From: Chryseobacterium sp. JV274
GTDB taxonomy: Bacteria; Bacteroidota; Bacteroidia; Flavobacteriales; Weeksellaceae
Reading direction: 5' to 3'
NCBI RefSeq assembly: GCF_903969135.1
Contig: NZ_LR824569.1
Coordinates: 1,922,001 to 1,986,000 of the forward strand
DNA length: 64,000 nucleotides
Shown here: positions 1 to 9,504 of the stretch, piece after piece
How the letters are laid out: every line of letters starts with the position of its first letter
Position numbering within the stretch: the stretch's first letter is position 1
The notes under the pieces: model-generated
Databases searched by the model: none
Seen by the model: the letters and a program-made list of their open reading frames with translations, nothing else
Told to the model about the DNA's origin: nothing
Program-made: the position numbers and the translations under genes

Positions 1-210
1 ATCAGTTGTTCCTAATATTGAACTTCTGATACTTTTCTGTTTCAGAATACCATTTAAGTTATTCTTGGCAATACTATCATTAGATTCTCCGGAAAGTTTT
101 CTTTCTATGGTAAAAGGCTTTTCTTTTTTCCCAGTTGCAGACTTTTCCGTTTGCTGACCAAACAAAAAAGAAGTTGCAGAAAGCGCAATAAGTACGATTA
201 AACTTTTCAT
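1..210 (-). CDS. Secreted protein of unknown function, N-terminal part (runs off window)
   Basis: An open frame begins with ATG at 210 and is cut by the window edge after 70 codons. It opens with a clear signal peptide (MKSLIVLIALSATSFLFGQ; likely cleavage near residue 19), followed by a Lys/Ser-rich charged stretch. It lies 20 bases downstream of lpxA on the same strand and so may be the last gene of the lpx run. No domain is recognisable in the visible part, and I do not assign a function. The visible protein is presumably periplasmic or exported. Confidence 0.7.
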   Translation of the reverse strand, partial: MKSLIVLIALSATSFLFGQQTEKSATGKKEKPFTIERKLSGESNDSIAKNNLNGILKQKSIRSSILGTTD

Positions 211-230
211 TGTCTGATAGTATTTATAAA

Positions 231-1025
231 TTAATCTCTATCCTTTCCGGTACCATATCCTTTTACGATACCTCTAGGTGAGTTTTGAATAAACTGTAAA
301 ATTTCATCTCTTTCAGCCGTTGGAAGCATTTCTTTTTCAATATAGGCTAACGCTTGAGAAACATTCATCTTCATTTGGAAAATAGCTCTGTAGATTTTTT
401 GAATTTCAAAGATTTTCTCATTAGAAAACCCTCTTCTTCTTAATCCAACAGAGTTGATTCCTGCATAAGAAATTGGATCTCTTGCTACTTTTACATAAGG
501 TGGAATATCTTTTCTAATTAAAGATCCTCCTGAAATCATAGTATGTTTCCCGATTTTACCAAACTGCTGAACAGCAGATAAACCTCCCATTACGGTAAAG
601 TCACCAATTTCCACATGTCCCGCAATACCGCAACCATTTGCAATAATCACATTATCTCCTATAATACAGTCATGAGCAACGTGTGAAGTTGCCATGATCA
701 GGCAGTGACTTCCTACTTTGGTGTATCCTAATGCTTTGGTTCCTCTGTTTATGGTGACACATTCCCTTAAAGTAGTGTTATCTCCAATGATTGTTTGTGT
801 ATCTTCACCATCGAACTTCAAGTCCTGAGGGATTGCAGAGATTACAGTTCCGGGAAAGATTTTACAGTCTTTTCCGATTCTTGCACCTTCCATAATGGTA
901 ACATTGGGACCAATCCACGTTCCTTCTCCAATTTCTACGTCCCCTGCAATTGTAGTAAATGGTTCTACGATTACATTTTTGCTGATTTTCGCGCGTTTAT
1001 CTACGGCTGCTAATTGATGAATCAT
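231..1025 (-). CDS. lpxA: Acyl-[ACP]--UDP-N-acetylglucosamine O-acyltransferase
   Basis: LpxA carries out the first step of lipid A synthesis, moving a 3-hydroxyacyl chain from ACP to UDP-GlcNAc in the cytoplasm. The 264-residue protein has the usual length. Its first 190 residues are left-handed beta-helix hexapeptide repeats (IGxxxxI patterns such as VEIGEGTWIGPNV), and it contains the SHVAHDCIIGD segment that carries the catalytic His. The C-terminal helical region follows (GLRRRGFSNEKI). The ATG at 1025 directly abuts the stop codon of lpxC-fabZ with no intervening base, so the two are surely co-transcribed and probably translationally coupled. The order lpxD, lpxC-fabZ, lpxA is common in Bacteroidota. 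Confidence 0.97.
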   Translation of the reverse strand: MIHQLAAVDKRAKISKNVIVEPFTTIAGDVEIGEGTWIGPNVTIMEGARIGKDCKIFPGTVISAIPQDLKFDGEDTQTIIGDNTTLRECVTINRGTKALGYTKVGSHCLIMATSHVAHDCIIGDNVIIANGCGIAGHVEIGDFTVMGGLSAVQQFGKIGKHTMISGGSLIRKDIPPYVKVARDPISYAGINSVGLRRRGFSNEKIFEIQKIYRAIFQMKMNVSQALAYIEKEMLPTAERDEILQFIQNSPRGIVKGYGTGKDRD

Positions 1026-2423
1026 TTAATCAACTTTATTTTTTGCAACTTGAGCCATAAGCTCTGCTTCTACTGCTACTGTATCTCCTACGTATCCATA
1101 CCCCTGCATATGAACAATTCCTCTTCTGATAGGCTCTATCAATTCAATTTTGAATATAAGCGTATCTCCAGGAATTACTTTTCTCTTGAATTTCACCTTA
1201 TCAATTTTGATGAAATAAGTAGAATAGTTCTCAGGATCCGGAACGCTGGCCAGTACCAGGATACCTCCTGTCTGTGCTAGAGCTTCTACCTGAAGTACTC
1301 CAGGCATTACAGGTTCTTTCGGGAAGTGTCCAACGAAGAATGGTTCGTTCATTGTTACATTTTTCAACCCTACTACGTGAGAGTCTGAAAGTTCAAGAAC
1401 TTTATCAATCAATAAGAACGGGGGTCTGTGAGGCATAAGCTTCATAATTCCGTTGATATCGAATACTGGTTCTTTTGTCAGGTCAAAATCCGGAACGTTT
1501 TTCTTTTTCTGCAATTTCCACTGGCGGTTTAGTTTTTTCGCAAACTGGGTATTCACAAAGTGTCCCGGTTTGTTGGCAATAACTTTACCTTTTATTTTTA
1601 CTCCTGCTAAAGCCAGGTCACCAATTACATCTAATAATTTGTGTCTTGCGGCTTCGTTAGGATAGTTTAAATTAAGATTGTCAAGAATACCGTTTGGTCT
1701 GATAGATACATTATCTTTTCCAAAGGCTTTCTTTAGTTTTTCTGTCGTTTCAGGAGTAAGATCTTTGTCTACATATACAATCGCATTGGAAATATCTCCA
1801 CCTTTGATCAAACCGTGATCTAAAAGCATTTCCAATTCATGCAGGAAGCTGAATGTTCTTGCTGATGAGATCTCGTCTTTAAATTCTGAAATATTTTTAA
1901 GAGTAGCATTCTGAGTACCTAATACTTTAGTCCCAAAATCTACCATTGTCGTTACTTCGTAAGTATCTGAAGGAATGATTGTGATTTCCGAACCAGTAGC
2001 CGGATCACTGTAGGTAAGAACTTCTTTTACAACCAGATATTCTCTCGCCACGCCCTGTTCTGCAACACCAACGCTTTCAATAGCTTCAACAAAGTATTTT
2101 GAAGATCCATCAAGAATAGGTGGTTCAGAGGCATCCATTTCTAAGACTGCGTTATCAATATCACAACCTACAAGAGCTGCCAAAAGGTGTTCGCAAGTGG
2201 TAATTTTCACCCCTAGTTTTTCTAAGGTAGTTCCTCTTTCTGTTGCTACAACATAGTTTACATCTGCTTCTACCTGAGGATGTCCCTCCAAGTCTGTTCT
2301 TACAAATACAAAACCTGTATTTTCTTTAGCAGGTTTAATGGTAAGTTTTACTTCTCTACCCGTATGAAGGCCAATTCCAGAAAGAGTTACCTCTTGCTGA
2401 AGTGTTTTTTGCATATCACTCAT
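1026..2423 (-). CDS. lpxC-fabZ: Bifunctional UDP-3-O-acyl-GlcNAc deacetylase / 3-hydroxyacyl-ACP dehydratase
   Basis: This is a fusion of LpxC (residues about 4-310), the zinc deacetylase that commits UDP-GlcNAc to lipid A, and FabZ (about 325-465), the 3-hydroxyacyl-ACP dehydratase of fatty acid elongation. LpxC signs are the [11 protein letters not shown] motif and the [12 protein letters not shown] motif with His and Asp zinc ligands. FabZ signs are [25 protein letters not shown] and the QVEALAQ helix with the catalytic Glu. I chose the ATG at 2423 ([12 protein letters not shown]). A further in-frame ATG at 2414 also fits the family start, and an in-frame codon at 2450 would overlap lpxD by 35 bases. 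The chosen start overlaps the lpxD stop by 8 bases. The fusion is typical of Bacteroidota and ties lipid A and fatty acid supply to one polypeptide. Confidence 0.96.
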   Translation of the reverse strand: MSDMQKTLQQEVTLSGIGLHTGREVKLTIKPAKENTGFVFVRTDLEGHPQVEADVNYVVATERGTTLEKLGVKITTCEHLLAALVGCDIDNAVLEMDASEPPILDGSSKYFVEAIESVGVAEQGVAREYLVVKEVLTYSDPATGSEITIIPSDTYEVTTMVDFGTKVLGTQNATLKNISEFKDEISSARTFSFLHELEMLLDHGLIKGGDISNAIVYVDKDLTPETTEKLKKAFGKDNVSIRPNGILDNLNLNYPNEAARHKLLDVIGDLALAGVKIKGKVIANKPGHFVNTQFAKKLNRQWKLQKKKNVPDFDLTKEPVFDINGIMKLMPHRPPFLLIDKVLELSDSHVVGLKNVTMNEPFFVGHFPKEPVMPGVLQVEALAQTGGILVLASVPDPENYSTYFIKIDKVKFKRKVIPGDTLIFKIELIEPIRRGIVHMQGYGYVGDTVAVEAELMAQVAKNKVD

Positions 2424-3447
2424 TAGTATTATCTTTTGAGGTATTCTCAAGATTATTTATTCTATTTACTATTCCAGGAAGATTCCTGAAATGAACATAA
2501 CTCCTCAAATAGTCATTATAACTGATGGCTGGAGAGCCATACAATGTTTCTCTGTCATTAACGCTGGAATTCACACCACTCTGAGCCTGAATCTTCACTT
2601 GATTTCCTATTTTGATATGTCCTACGACGCCTACCTGGCCTCCAATCTGATTCCAGTCACCAATTGTAGTAGAACCTGCAATTCCCGCTTGTGCTGCAAT
2701 TACATTGTTCTGACCTATTTTCACATTGTGGGCAATCTGAATCAGGTTATCAATTTTAGTTCCTTTTCCTATAATTGTAGAGCCTATTGTTGCTCTGTCA
2801 ATACTACAGTTTGAGCCTATCTCAACATCGTCTTCAATAATTACATTTCCAAGCTGCGGTATTTTTTTGAAACCCTCGGCAGTTGGCTGGAAACCAAAAC
2901 CGTCACCTCCAATTACCGTATTGGAATGAATCACACAGTTATCCCCAATAATACAGTAGTCATAAATTCTGGCGCCACTGTCTATCTTGCAGTTTTTACC
3001 AATTTTCACTCCTTTTCCTATATATACGTGTGGATAGATCTGTGCCCCTTCCCCGATTTTAGCTTTCTCGGAAACATAAGTAAATGCTCCGATATATGCT
3101 TTATCTCCTATGACAGCTGTATCGTGAATGGAAGAACCATTTTCTATACCTTCTTTTCTTCCCTGCATTTCCTGATATAAATTCATCAGGATCTGAAAAG
3201 AAAGATAGGCATCTTTTACAACGATTAAGGTAGGGTTATAACTGTTTTTCTCCAGAAGTTTTTCCGAAATGATGATAACAGAGCATCGTGAGGTATCTAA
3301 GAAATGAGAAAATCTATCTTGTGCTATAAAAGAAAGATGTCCTGATTCCCCATTTTCAATTGGTGAAACCCCTGTAATAAGTGCATTCTCGTCACCTATT
3401 ATTTTTCCGTCAATAAAACTTGCAATTTGCGAAGCTGTAAATTCCAT
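2416..3447 (-). CDS. lpxD: UDP-3-O-(3-hydroxyacyl)glucosamine N-acyltransferase
   Basis: LpxD adds the second 3-hydroxyacyl chain to UDP-3-O-acyl-GlcN. The N-terminal uridine-binding domain ([14 protein letters not shown]) is followed by a hexapeptide-repeat beta-helix from about residue 105. This contains the catalytic His in [11 protein letters not shown] and the typical [13 protein letters not shown] and [10 protein letters not shown] segments. The ATG at 3447 gives 343 residues, the usual size. An in-frame TTG three codons upstream is unlikely because a promoter -7 element ends only six bases before the ATG. It is the first gene of the lpxD, lpxC-fabZ, lpxA run and overlaps the next gene by 8 bases. 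Confidence 0.96.
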   Translation of the reverse strand: MEFTASQIASFIDGKIIGDENALITGVSPIENGESGHLSFIAQDRFSHFLDTSRCSVIIISEKLLEKNSYNPTLIVVKDAYLSFQILMNLYQEMQGRKEGIENGSSIHDTAVIGDKAYIGAFTYVSEKAKIGEGAQIYPHVYIGKGVKIGKNCKIDSGARIYDYCIIGDNCVIHSNTVIGGDGFGFQPTAEGFKKIPQLGNVIIEDDVEIGSNCSIDRATIGSTIIGKGTKIDNLIQIAHNVKIGQNNVIAAQAGIAGSTTIGDWNQIGGQVGVVGHIKIGNQVKIQAQSGVNSSVNDRETLYGSPAISYNDYLRSYVHFRNLPGIVNRINNLENTSKDNTNE

Positions 3448-3453
3448 ATTCTG

Positions 3454-3482
3454 CAAAGATAAGAAATTCTAGAATTTGCAAA
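3454..3482 (-). promoter_or_regulatory. Predicted promoter of the lpx operon (TTTG-N17-TATCTTTG)
   Basis: Read on the minus strand, a TTTG -33 element (3479-3482) is followed after 17 bases by TATCTTTG (3454-3461), matching the Bacteroidota consensus TTTG / TAnnTTTG. The -7 element ends six bases before the lpxD ATG, so the transcript would have almost no leader. Confidence 0.6.
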
Positions 3483-3518
3483 CATTTTTTGGTTTCAGAT
3501 CGTAAATTTTAATATTAT

Positions 3519-4745
3519 TTAAGAGTCTAGCCTGGAGATATCTCTTGGAAACATAAGGATATAGCGGGTCGTCTTATTTACAATTAACCCTGATAAAAGC
3601 TGATCTTCTGACTCATGAAGTCTCGTTCTCCTGCCATTTTTATGCAGTAAATAGATTGGTTGTTTTTCCGCATGATAGGGTAAAAGTTTCCTTTTTATTT
3701 CATGAACCAATTCATTTCCATTATCAATTTTGAAAAATTCATTGGTATTTTTTACTTTTTCATCAATTATTTCCTTACCAAATGGATGTGATGAAATAAT
3801 TGTTTTAGGTAAATTTCTCTGAATTACACATTTACACCAATATGACAGCACAAAATCACCTGCATTTTGCCATTCTTTCATTGCCTGAATCACATCATTA
3901 TCATCAAGACTTGTAAATCTCTCTATATCTTCATCCGTTGCAGCACTCTTTTCTCGGTATAAAAAATATTTCAGATTATCCGCTGCAGGAAGCTCTGTTC
4001 CCTGGGAAATCAGATATTTTGCTCTTTCAAGGATTTTAACCAAAAGAAATTCTGCTAACGCTGAAGTTTTATGATAGTAGACCTGCCAGTACATAAACAT
4101 TCTGGCTGTCAGAAAATTTTCAATGGAATAAATTCCTTTTGCATCAATCACCAGCTCACCTTCTTCACAGACATTCATCATGGAAATAATTCTCTGGGTA
4201 TTAATATTTCCTTCCGATACACCGGTAAAAAAACTATCTCTTTTCAGATAATCCAAACGGTCCACATCCAGCTGGGAAGAGATCAGTTGGTTGAAAAATT
4301 TTCTATGATATTTTCCCTGAAACATTTCGATAGCCATTGACAACTGGCCATCAAACTCCTCATTCAGCTTATTCATCAGGAGTAAAGAAAGGTTTTCATG
4401 ATGCCAGTCATCCATCAGCATACTTTCCAGCGCATGAGAAAACGGACCATGGCCAATATCATGCATCAGAATAGCCAACATCGCCCCTTTTTCCTCTTCT
4501 TCAGAAATTTTCACCCCTTTCTGCTTTAATGTTTCCAATGCCGTAAACATCAGGTGCATTGCTCCCAGTGCATGATGAAATCTTGTATGTGTAGCTCCCG
4601 GAAATATCAGGTTCAGAAGACCGGTCTGCCCGATTCTTCTTAATCTCTGAAAGTAAGGGTGCTCAATGATATCAAATAAAATTTCGTGGGGAATTTTGAT
4701 AAATCCATGAACAGGATCGTTGATGATTTTTAGCTTATTCTGCAT
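3519..4745 (-). CDS. HD-domain metal-dependent phosphohydrolase (dGTPase-like family)
   Basis: This 408-residue protein belongs to the HD superfamily of nucleotide or phosphate-ester hydrolases. It starts with the family opening KIINDPVHGFIKIP, then has the conserved HTRFHHALGAMHL helix (first metal His), HDIGHGPFSHALE (the HD dipeptide) and a DRLDYLKRDSF segment with a further metal-ligand Asp. This arrangement resembles dNTP triphosphohydrolases (SAMHD1/YwfO-like), but the true substrate cannot be read from sequence. The ATG at 4745 is preceded by a possible -7 element (TAACTTTG, 4767-4774). It stands 71 bases upstream of lpxD on the same strand; lpxD has its own promoter, so a functional link is not implied. 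Confidence 0.88.
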   Translation of the reverse strand: MQNKLKIINDPVHGFIKIPHEILFDIIEHPYFQRLRRIGQTGLLNLIFPGATHTRFHHALGAMHLMFTALETLKQKGVKISEEEEKGAMLAILMHDIGHGPFSHALESMLMDDWHHENLSLLLMNKLNEEFDGQLSMAIEMFQGKYHRKFFNQLISSQLDVDRLDYLKRDSFFTGVSEGNINTQRIISMMNVCEEGELVIDAKGIYSIENFLTARMFMYWQVYYHKTSALAEFLLVKILERAKYLISQGTELPAADNLKYFLYREKSAATDEDIERFTSLDDNDVIQAMKEWQNAGDFVLSYWCKCVIQRNLPKTIISSHPFGKEIIDEKVKNTNEFFKIDNGNELVHEIKRKLLPYHAEKQPIYLLHKNGRRTRLHESEDQLLSGLIVNKTTRYILMFPRDISRLDS

Positions 4746-4766
4746 TCAAACTTCAATATTAGTAAA

Positions 4767-4774
4767 CAAAGTTA
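4767..4774 (-). promoter_or_regulatory. Possible -7 element for the HD-domain gene
   Basis: TAACTTTG on the minus strand matches TAnnTTTG and lies 22 bases before the ATG at 4745. No good -33 TTTG is visible at the expected distance, so the call is weak. Confidence 0.35.
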
Positions 4775-4920
4775 GGCATTTTAAAGTTTAGCCATTTATT
4801 AAATTACTATTAAAACATGAAGTTAAAAAACTGATATCATTCATATTTTTCACAAATAATACGATTGAAAATTTCTCCGATTCATTTTTATTTTTAATTC
4901 AATATTTTTTTTGAAAACCT

Positions 4921-4952
4921 TTTGCAGTTGTTGTTGCAAAGGACTACCTTTG
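4921..4952 (+). promoter_or_regulatory. Predicted promoter of the S41 peptidase gene (TTTG-N20-TACCTTTG)
   Basis: TTTG at 4921-4924 and TACCTTTG at 4945-4952 are 20 bases apart, a good fit to the Bacteroidota promoter. Transcription would begin near 4958 and leave a leader of about 17 bases before the ATG at 4975. Confidence 0.6.
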
Positions 4953-4974
4953 AGAGAAAACACGACAACCCTTA

Positions 4975-6621
4975 ATGAGAAAGTATTCTCTTTTCCTTCT
5001 ATTATTTTTAAGTTTAAATTTTTCCGCACAAATTATAACTGAAACGCAAAAACTGGAATCCCTCTGCAGAATATGGGGATTTTTAAAATATTATCATCCA
5101 CAGGTAGCAAAAGGAAATCTGAACTGGGATAAACAGCTTTTCCAAAAAATTGATGAACTTGAATCTATTAATGAGAAAGAGGCGTTGAATAATTTTTATG
5201 CTGACTGGATCAGAAATCTCGGAGAAGTTACCCCCTGCAAAGAATGCTCAGTAAAGGATAATAAGGTGTATTTTCTTAAAAACTTTGATCTGAGCTGGAT
5301 AGATAATCGTCAAATTTTCTCCAGAGACCTGTCTCAAAAACTACATTATATTGAAAACAATCGGAATCTTGGAGATAATCACTATTTCGGAAAAAGTGGA
5401 AGGAAAATATATTTCAGAAATGAAAAGTCCTACGGTTCAAAATTCACTTCAAAGACCATTAGCTTATTGGAACTATTCAGATACTGGAATTATGTAGAAT
5501 ATTTTTTCCCGTATAAATATGAAACTGATCAGAACTGGAACGATGTTCTTACAGAAATGATACCCAAATTTCTGATGATTGACAATGATGAAAATTATCA
5601 TCTAACATTGGCAGAACTGGTTACCAAAACAGATGATTCCCATGCTTATCTTTCATCAAAGGAAATTCAGCGGCATCAATACGGAAACCGAAGAGTGCCT
5701 GCAGACTATTCTTATGCAGAAGGAAAACTTGTGATTACAAAAATCAATGCTACAAAATTCCGGAATAAAAGCCCGCTTCATGTAGGAGATGTTATTTATG
5801 ATATTGAAGGTAAAACAATTCCGCAAATAGTCAACAGCCTTGGAAAATATATTCCAGCCTCCAATTCCTGGGGTAAATTCAACAAAGCAAAAAGCAAGCT
5901 TCTCTTCAGCAATAACGATTCTATTTCTGTAAAAATTGAGAGAGGTGGACAAAATCTGGAAATAAAAACCAAAACGTATTTTACCAAAGATATTCTTCAT
6001 GAGAAAAATGAAGCTCCAAAAAAATGGAAATTCATAGATAAGGAAAAGAAAATCGGCTATGTTAATATGGAGATTATAGAGAAGGAAGATCTGGATGAAA
6101 TGTACAACAGTTTAAAATCTTCAACATCTATTATCTTTGATCTTAGAAATTATCCAAAGCAAACGATCATCCCTTTAAGTTATCTTTTGCTTCCTGAACC
6201 TTCCGTTTATTATCAGTTTACTTTTCCTGATCCTTATTATCCCGGTAAATTTTACAGCAGAAAAAATGTTATCGGCAGGAAAAATCCTGAATACTATAAA
6301 GGGAATGTAATCGTTTTAGTAGATGAAAATACCCAAAGCCAGGCAGAGACCACTGCAATGATGTTCAAGCAGCATCTGAACGCTAAAATTATCGGAAGCA
6401 ATACTGCAGGAGCCAACGGAGATGTGATTATGTTTAAAATTGCCGATCTTGATACCCGGTTTACAGGACTTGGAGCTTATTATCCTGACGGAAGGGAAAC
6501 ACAAAGAATAGGCATCACTCCCGACATTCTTGTAAAACCAACTGTAGAAGGCCTTAAAAACGAAAAAGATGAAGTTCTGGAAAGAGCTTTGGAATATATA
6601 AAAACCACCACAAAAATGTGA
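4975..6621 (+). CDS. S41-family peptidase (C-terminal processing protease-like), exported
   Basis: A 548-residue exported protein with a signal peptide (MRKYSLFLLLFLSLNFSAQ). The middle part carries a PDZ-like segment (LHVGDVIYDIEGKTI, about residue 265-280). The C-terminal half is the S41 protease core: KKIGYVNMEIIEKEDLD, SIIFDLRNYP, then VLVDENTQSQAETTAMMF, where the Ser before Gln-Ala-Glu is the expected nucleophile, and IGSNTAGANGD. It probably cleaves periplasmic or surface proteins; the target is unknown. It is monocistronic by its own promoter and lies 115 bases before porX. The N-terminal 150 residues match the helical leader region seen in Bacteroidota S41 proteins. Confidence 0.88.
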   Translation: MRKYSLFLLLFLSLNFSAQIITETQKLESLCRIWGFLKYYHPQVAKGNLNWDKQLFQKIDELESINEKEALNNFYADWIRNLGEVTPCKECSVKDNKVYFLKNFDLSWIDNRQIFSRDLSQKLHYIENNRNLGDNHYFGKSGRKIYFRNEKSYGSKFTSKTISLLELFRYWNYVEYFFPYKYETDQNWNDVLTEMIPKFLMIDNDENYHLTLAELVTKTDDSHAYLSSKEIQRHQYGNRRVPADYSYAEGKLVITKINATKFRNKSPLHVGDVIYDIEGKTIPQIVNSLGKYIPASNSWGKFNKAKSKLLFSNNDSISVKIERGGQNLEIKTKTYFTKDILHEKNEAPKKWKFIDKEKKIGYVNMEIIEKEDLDEMYNSLKSSTSIIFDLRNYPKQTIIPLSYLLLPEPSVYYQFTFPDPYYPGKFYSRKNVIGRKNPEYYKGNVIVLVDENTQSQAETTAMMFKQHLNAKIIGSNTAGANGDVIMFKIADLDTRFTGLGAYYPDGRETQRIGITPDILVKPTVEGLKNEKDEVLERALEYIKTTTKM

Positions 6622-6736
6622 AATATCAGACGATATTTTCATTTAACTAATATTTAACTTATAATCTTTTTATTTTGTGAGATTTTAAAAGGATTTGGTC
6701 AACATTTTGATAGAATAACCGTGTAAAAAATAAATT

Positions 6737-8281
6737 ATGTCAGAAAAGATATTATGGATCGACGATGAAATAGACTTACTTAAACCTCATATTGTATTTT
6801 TAGAAAAGAAGGGTTACCAGGTAACCCCTGTTAATAATGTGAATGAGGCTTTGGAACTTATGGATTCAGAGAAATTTGCTTTAACATTAATTGATGAAAA
6901 TATGCCGGGTATCTCCGGACTGGAAGCTATTCCTATGATTAAGGAAAAAGATAACTCCTTAAAGATTGTGATGGTTACCAAAAGCGAAGAAGAACACATT
7001 ATGGAAGAGGCTATCGGATCTCAGATTGCCGATTATATATTGAAGCCTGTAAATCCTAACCAGATATTACTTTCCTTAAAGAAAAACCTTCAGGAAGACA
7101 ATCTTGTTGAGCAAAAAACTATTTTGCAGTACCAACAGGAATTCAGAAACCTTTCTATGGAGCTTTCATACCTGAGAACGTATCAGGAATGGGCAGAATA
7201 TTATAAAAAAATCCTTAGCTGGGAAATCAAATTTGATAAGGTTGCAGATAATGAATTTGCTGACCTTCTGCAGTCTCAGAAAGAGGAAGCCAATATTCAG
7301 TTTGCGAAGTTTATTGAAAAAAATTACGCAGACTGGCTGGTTGATTCTGACAAACCTCTCATGAGCCACACCCTATTCAAGGAAAAAGTAAAACCTGAAG
7401 TTGAAAAAGAAAAAGTTCTTTTGCTGATGGTAGACAACCTTCGTTACGACCAGTGGAAAGTGATTGAACCTTTATTTACAAAATATTATAATAAGATATC
7501 GGAAGATTATTACTACAGCATCCTTCCTACTGCTACACAGTATGCGAGAAACTCTTTTTTTGCAGGATTAATGCCGTCTGAAATTGAAAAACGTTTCCCG
7601 GATAAATGGTTTAATGATAATGAAGAGGGAAATAAAAATGAATTTGAGCGTGATTTCCTGGAAGATCAAATGAAGAGAATTGGTCTTGGATCCAAGTCTA
7701 TGAAGTACCTTAAAGTACTGAATGCTGATTTTGAAAGAAAGATCTATGATGATTTCAACCAGCATAAGAGTAATGATCTGCTGGTTATCGTATACAACTT
7801 CATTGATATTCTTTCCCACGCGAAAACAGACAACCACATCGTAGATCAGCTGATCCGTGATGATAAAACTTTCCGTTCTCTTACCTTCAACTGGTTTGAA
7901 AACTCTTCTTTGCTGAAGATTATAAAAACAGCGGCAGAAAATGGCTATAAACTGGTCATTACGACAGACCACGGAACGGTATACGTGAAAAAGCCAAGTA
8001 AAGTGGTAGGAGACAGAGAAACTTCTACTAATATCAGATATAAAACAGGTAAAAGTTTAACGTATGACGACAGCGATGTATGGGCAATTACCAATCCTGA
8101 AAAGCTTTTCCTTCCAAAAGGAAACTTAAGCTCGAAATATATTTTTGCTAAAAACAATATATTCCTGGCTTACCCTAAAAATTACAATCATTTCGTTAAT
8201 TACTATAAAGAAACCTACCAGCATGGGGGAATTTCACTCGAAGAGTGTATCATTCCTATCAGCATTTTAGAACCCAAGTAG
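6737..8281 (+). CDS. porX: PorX: T9SS response regulator with PglZ-type phosphatase/phosphodiesterase domain
   Basis: PorX is the response regulator that controls genes of the type IX secretion system with the sensor PorY (established for Porphyromonas gingivalis). Residues 1-120 form a receiver domain: acidic pocket IDDE at 8-11, phosphoacceptor Asp53 in LIDENMPGISG, Thr81 and Lys103 (YILKP). A helical linker follows. Residues about 220-514 are an alkaline-phosphatase-superfamily PglZ domain: LLMVDNLRYDQW with metal Asp233, PTATQYAR with the likely nucleophile Thr265 or Thr267, and the metal motif TTDHGT. The 514-residue length is normal for the family. A strong terminator lies just after the stop. 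The partner kinase gene is not in this window. Confidence 0.96.
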   Translation: MSEKILWIDDEIDLLKPHIVFLEKKGYQVTPVNNVNEALELMDSEKFALTLIDENMPGISGLEAIPMIKEKDNSLKIVMVTKSEEEHIMEEAIGSQIADYILKPVNPNQILLSLKKNLQEDNLVEQKTILQYQQEFRNLSMELSYLRTYQEWAEYYKKILSWEIKFDKVADNEFADLLQSQKEEANIQFAKFIEKNYADWLVDSDKPLMSHTLFKEKVKPEVEKEKVLLLMVDNLRYDQWKVIEPLFTKYYNKISEDYYYSILPTATQYARNSFFAGLMPSEIEKRFPDKWFNDNEEGNKNEFERDFLEDQMKRIGLGSKSMKYLKVLNADFERKIYDDFNQHKSNDLLVIVYNFIDILSHAKTDNHIVDQLIRDDKTFRSLTFNWFENSSLLKIIKTAAENGYKLVITTDHGTVYVKKPSKVVGDRETSTNIRYKTGKSLTYDDSDVWAITNPEKLFLPKGNLSSKYIFAKNNIFLAYPKNYNHFVNYYKETYQHGGISLEECIIPISILEPK

Positions 8282-8313
8282 TTTTTTTCATAGTTTATTT
8301 AATTTTGGGTTTA

Positions 8314-8352
8314 AAGCGGAAAAAATCGAATGATTTTTTCCGCTTCTTTTTT
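8314..8352 (+). terminator. Rho-independent terminator after porX
   Basis: A perfect 14-bp stem (AAGCGGAAAAAATC, 8314-8327, with 8332-8345) and a GAAT loop are followed by CTTTTTT. It lies 33 bases after the porX stop. Confidence 0.9.
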
Positions 8353-8381
8353 ATAGTTCATATCTTCGTAAAAAATAAATC

Positions 8382-8672
8382 ATGTTTATTATTTCGCTTA
8401 CCTACAAGAGTTCTATTGAAAATGTAGAACGTCTTATTCCCCAGCACAATATTTTCCTTAATAAGCATTATGAATCCGGACGCTTTATTGCTTCGGGAAG
8501 AAAAGAACCCAGAACGGGAGGTATCATTATAGCCAATGCAGAATCTAAAAATGAAATTGAGCAGATTATTTCTGAAGATCCTTTTTATATTCATCAGGTA
8601 GCGGATTATGACATCACGGAGTTTATCCCTTCGAAATACAATGAAAATTTTAAACTTTTTATAGAAGACTAA
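8382..8672 (+). CDS. YciI-family protein
   Basis: A 96-residue protein of the YciI family, small ferredoxin-like alpha/beta dimers of uncertain biochemical role. Recognisable points are the opening MFIISLTYK, the HNIFLNKHYESGRFIASGRK segment with the family His and Gly-rich turn, GGIIIANAES, and the DPFYIHQVADYDITEF strand with the conserved Asp-Pro-Phe. It is the first gene after the porX terminator, and its stop TAA overlaps the ATG of xth by one base. The two are therefore co-transcribed, although no functional link to DNA repair is known. Confidence 0.9.
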   Translation: MFIISLTYKSSIENVERLIPQHNIFLNKHYESGRFIASGRKEPRTGGIIIANAESKNEIEQIISEDPFYIHQVADYDITEFIPSKYNENFKLFIED

Positions 8673-9436
8673 TGAGATTAATCACATACAACGTCAATGG
8701 AATCAGAGCTGCTTTTACAAAAGATTTCCTGGGCTGGCTACAAACTGCTGATCCGGATATCATCTGTATTCAGGAGAGCAAGGCCGGAAACGATCAGATA
8801 GACATCGAAAGCCTTGAAAAATTAGGTTATCACAGTTATTGGCACTCAGCAGTAAGAAAAGGCTACAGCGGGGTCGGAATTGCCTCAAAAAACAAACCTA
8901 ATCATGTAGAGTATGGCTGCGGCATTGAAAGCTATGATAATGAAGGGAGAATCATCCGTGCAGATTTTGACGGATATTCCGCTATTTCGGTGTACGTTCC
9001 TTCTGCGTCTAATATTGAAAGACTGGATTTTAAAATGCAATTCTGCCATGACTTTCTGGAGTATATCAAAAATTTAAAGAAAGAAATTCCCAATCTGATT
9101 ATATCGGGTGATTTTAATATTTGTCATGAAGCAATTGATATTCACAATCCAATTGGGTTAAAGAATGTTTCAGGGTTTCTTCCTATGGAAAGGGAATGGA
9201 TGACGAATTTCATGAATGAATGTGAGCTGATAGACAGTTTCAGATTTTTTAATAATGATCCGGACAATTATACATGGTGGAGCTACAGACAAAATTCCAG
9301 AGCCAGAAACAAGGGATGGAGGCTGGATTATAACTTCACTTCTTACAGTTTAAAGGATAAGCTCTCCCGGGCTGTTATTTTAAAGGAAGCTGTACATTCT
9401 GACCATTGCCCTGCTTTATTGGAATTGAATGTATAA
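8672..9436 (+). CDS. xth: Exodeoxyribonuclease III / AP endonuclease
   Basis: A 254-residue member of the exonuclease III family that nicks DNA at abasic sites and trims 3' ends in base-excision repair. The catalytic motifs are in order: ITYNVNGIRAA (Asn), CIQESKA (metal Glu), SGDFNICH (Asp and Asn of the active site) and HSDHCPALLEL near the C terminus (Asp-His pair). The ATG overlaps the stop of the YciI-like gene (TAATG), pointing to coupled translation. Whether it is the main AP endonuclease or a paralogue cannot be judged from this window. Confidence 0.95.
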   Translation: MRLITYNVNGIRAAFTKDFLGWLQTADPDIICIQESKAGNDQIDIESLEKLGYHSYWHSAVRKGYSGVGIASKNKPNHVEYGCGIESYDNEGRIIRADFDGYSAISVYVPSASNIERLDFKMQFCHDFLEYIKNLKKEIPNLIISGDFNICHEAIDIHNPIGLKNVSGFLPMEREWMTNFMNECELIDSFRFFNNDPDNYTWWSYRQNSRARNKGWRLDYNFTSYSLKDKLSRAVILKEAVHSDHCPALLELNV

Positions 9437-9456
9437 TCAACAGATATTACGCATAC

Positions 9457-9488
9457 AAAAAGCCAGCTGAATCAGCTGGCTTTTTTTT
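9457..9488. terminator. Bidirectional terminator between xth and the rlpA-like gene
   Basis: GCCAGCT (9462-9468) pairs with AGCTGGC (9474-9480) around a GAATC loop. The stem has A-rich sequence on the left and eight T on the right, so it can serve both convergent genes. Confidence 0.88.
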
Positions 9489-9504
9489 AATTTAAATCAT
9501 AAAA

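Noticed and set aside
6661..6736. Promoter of porX
   Set aside because: Only partial matches to TTTG / TAnnTTTG (for example a TTTTG at 6673-6677) with wrong spacing.
8245..8427. Plus-strand 60-codon frame overlapping the porX end
   Set aside because: It overlaps the porX 3' end, its terminator and the start of the YciI-like gene in another frame, with no start signal.
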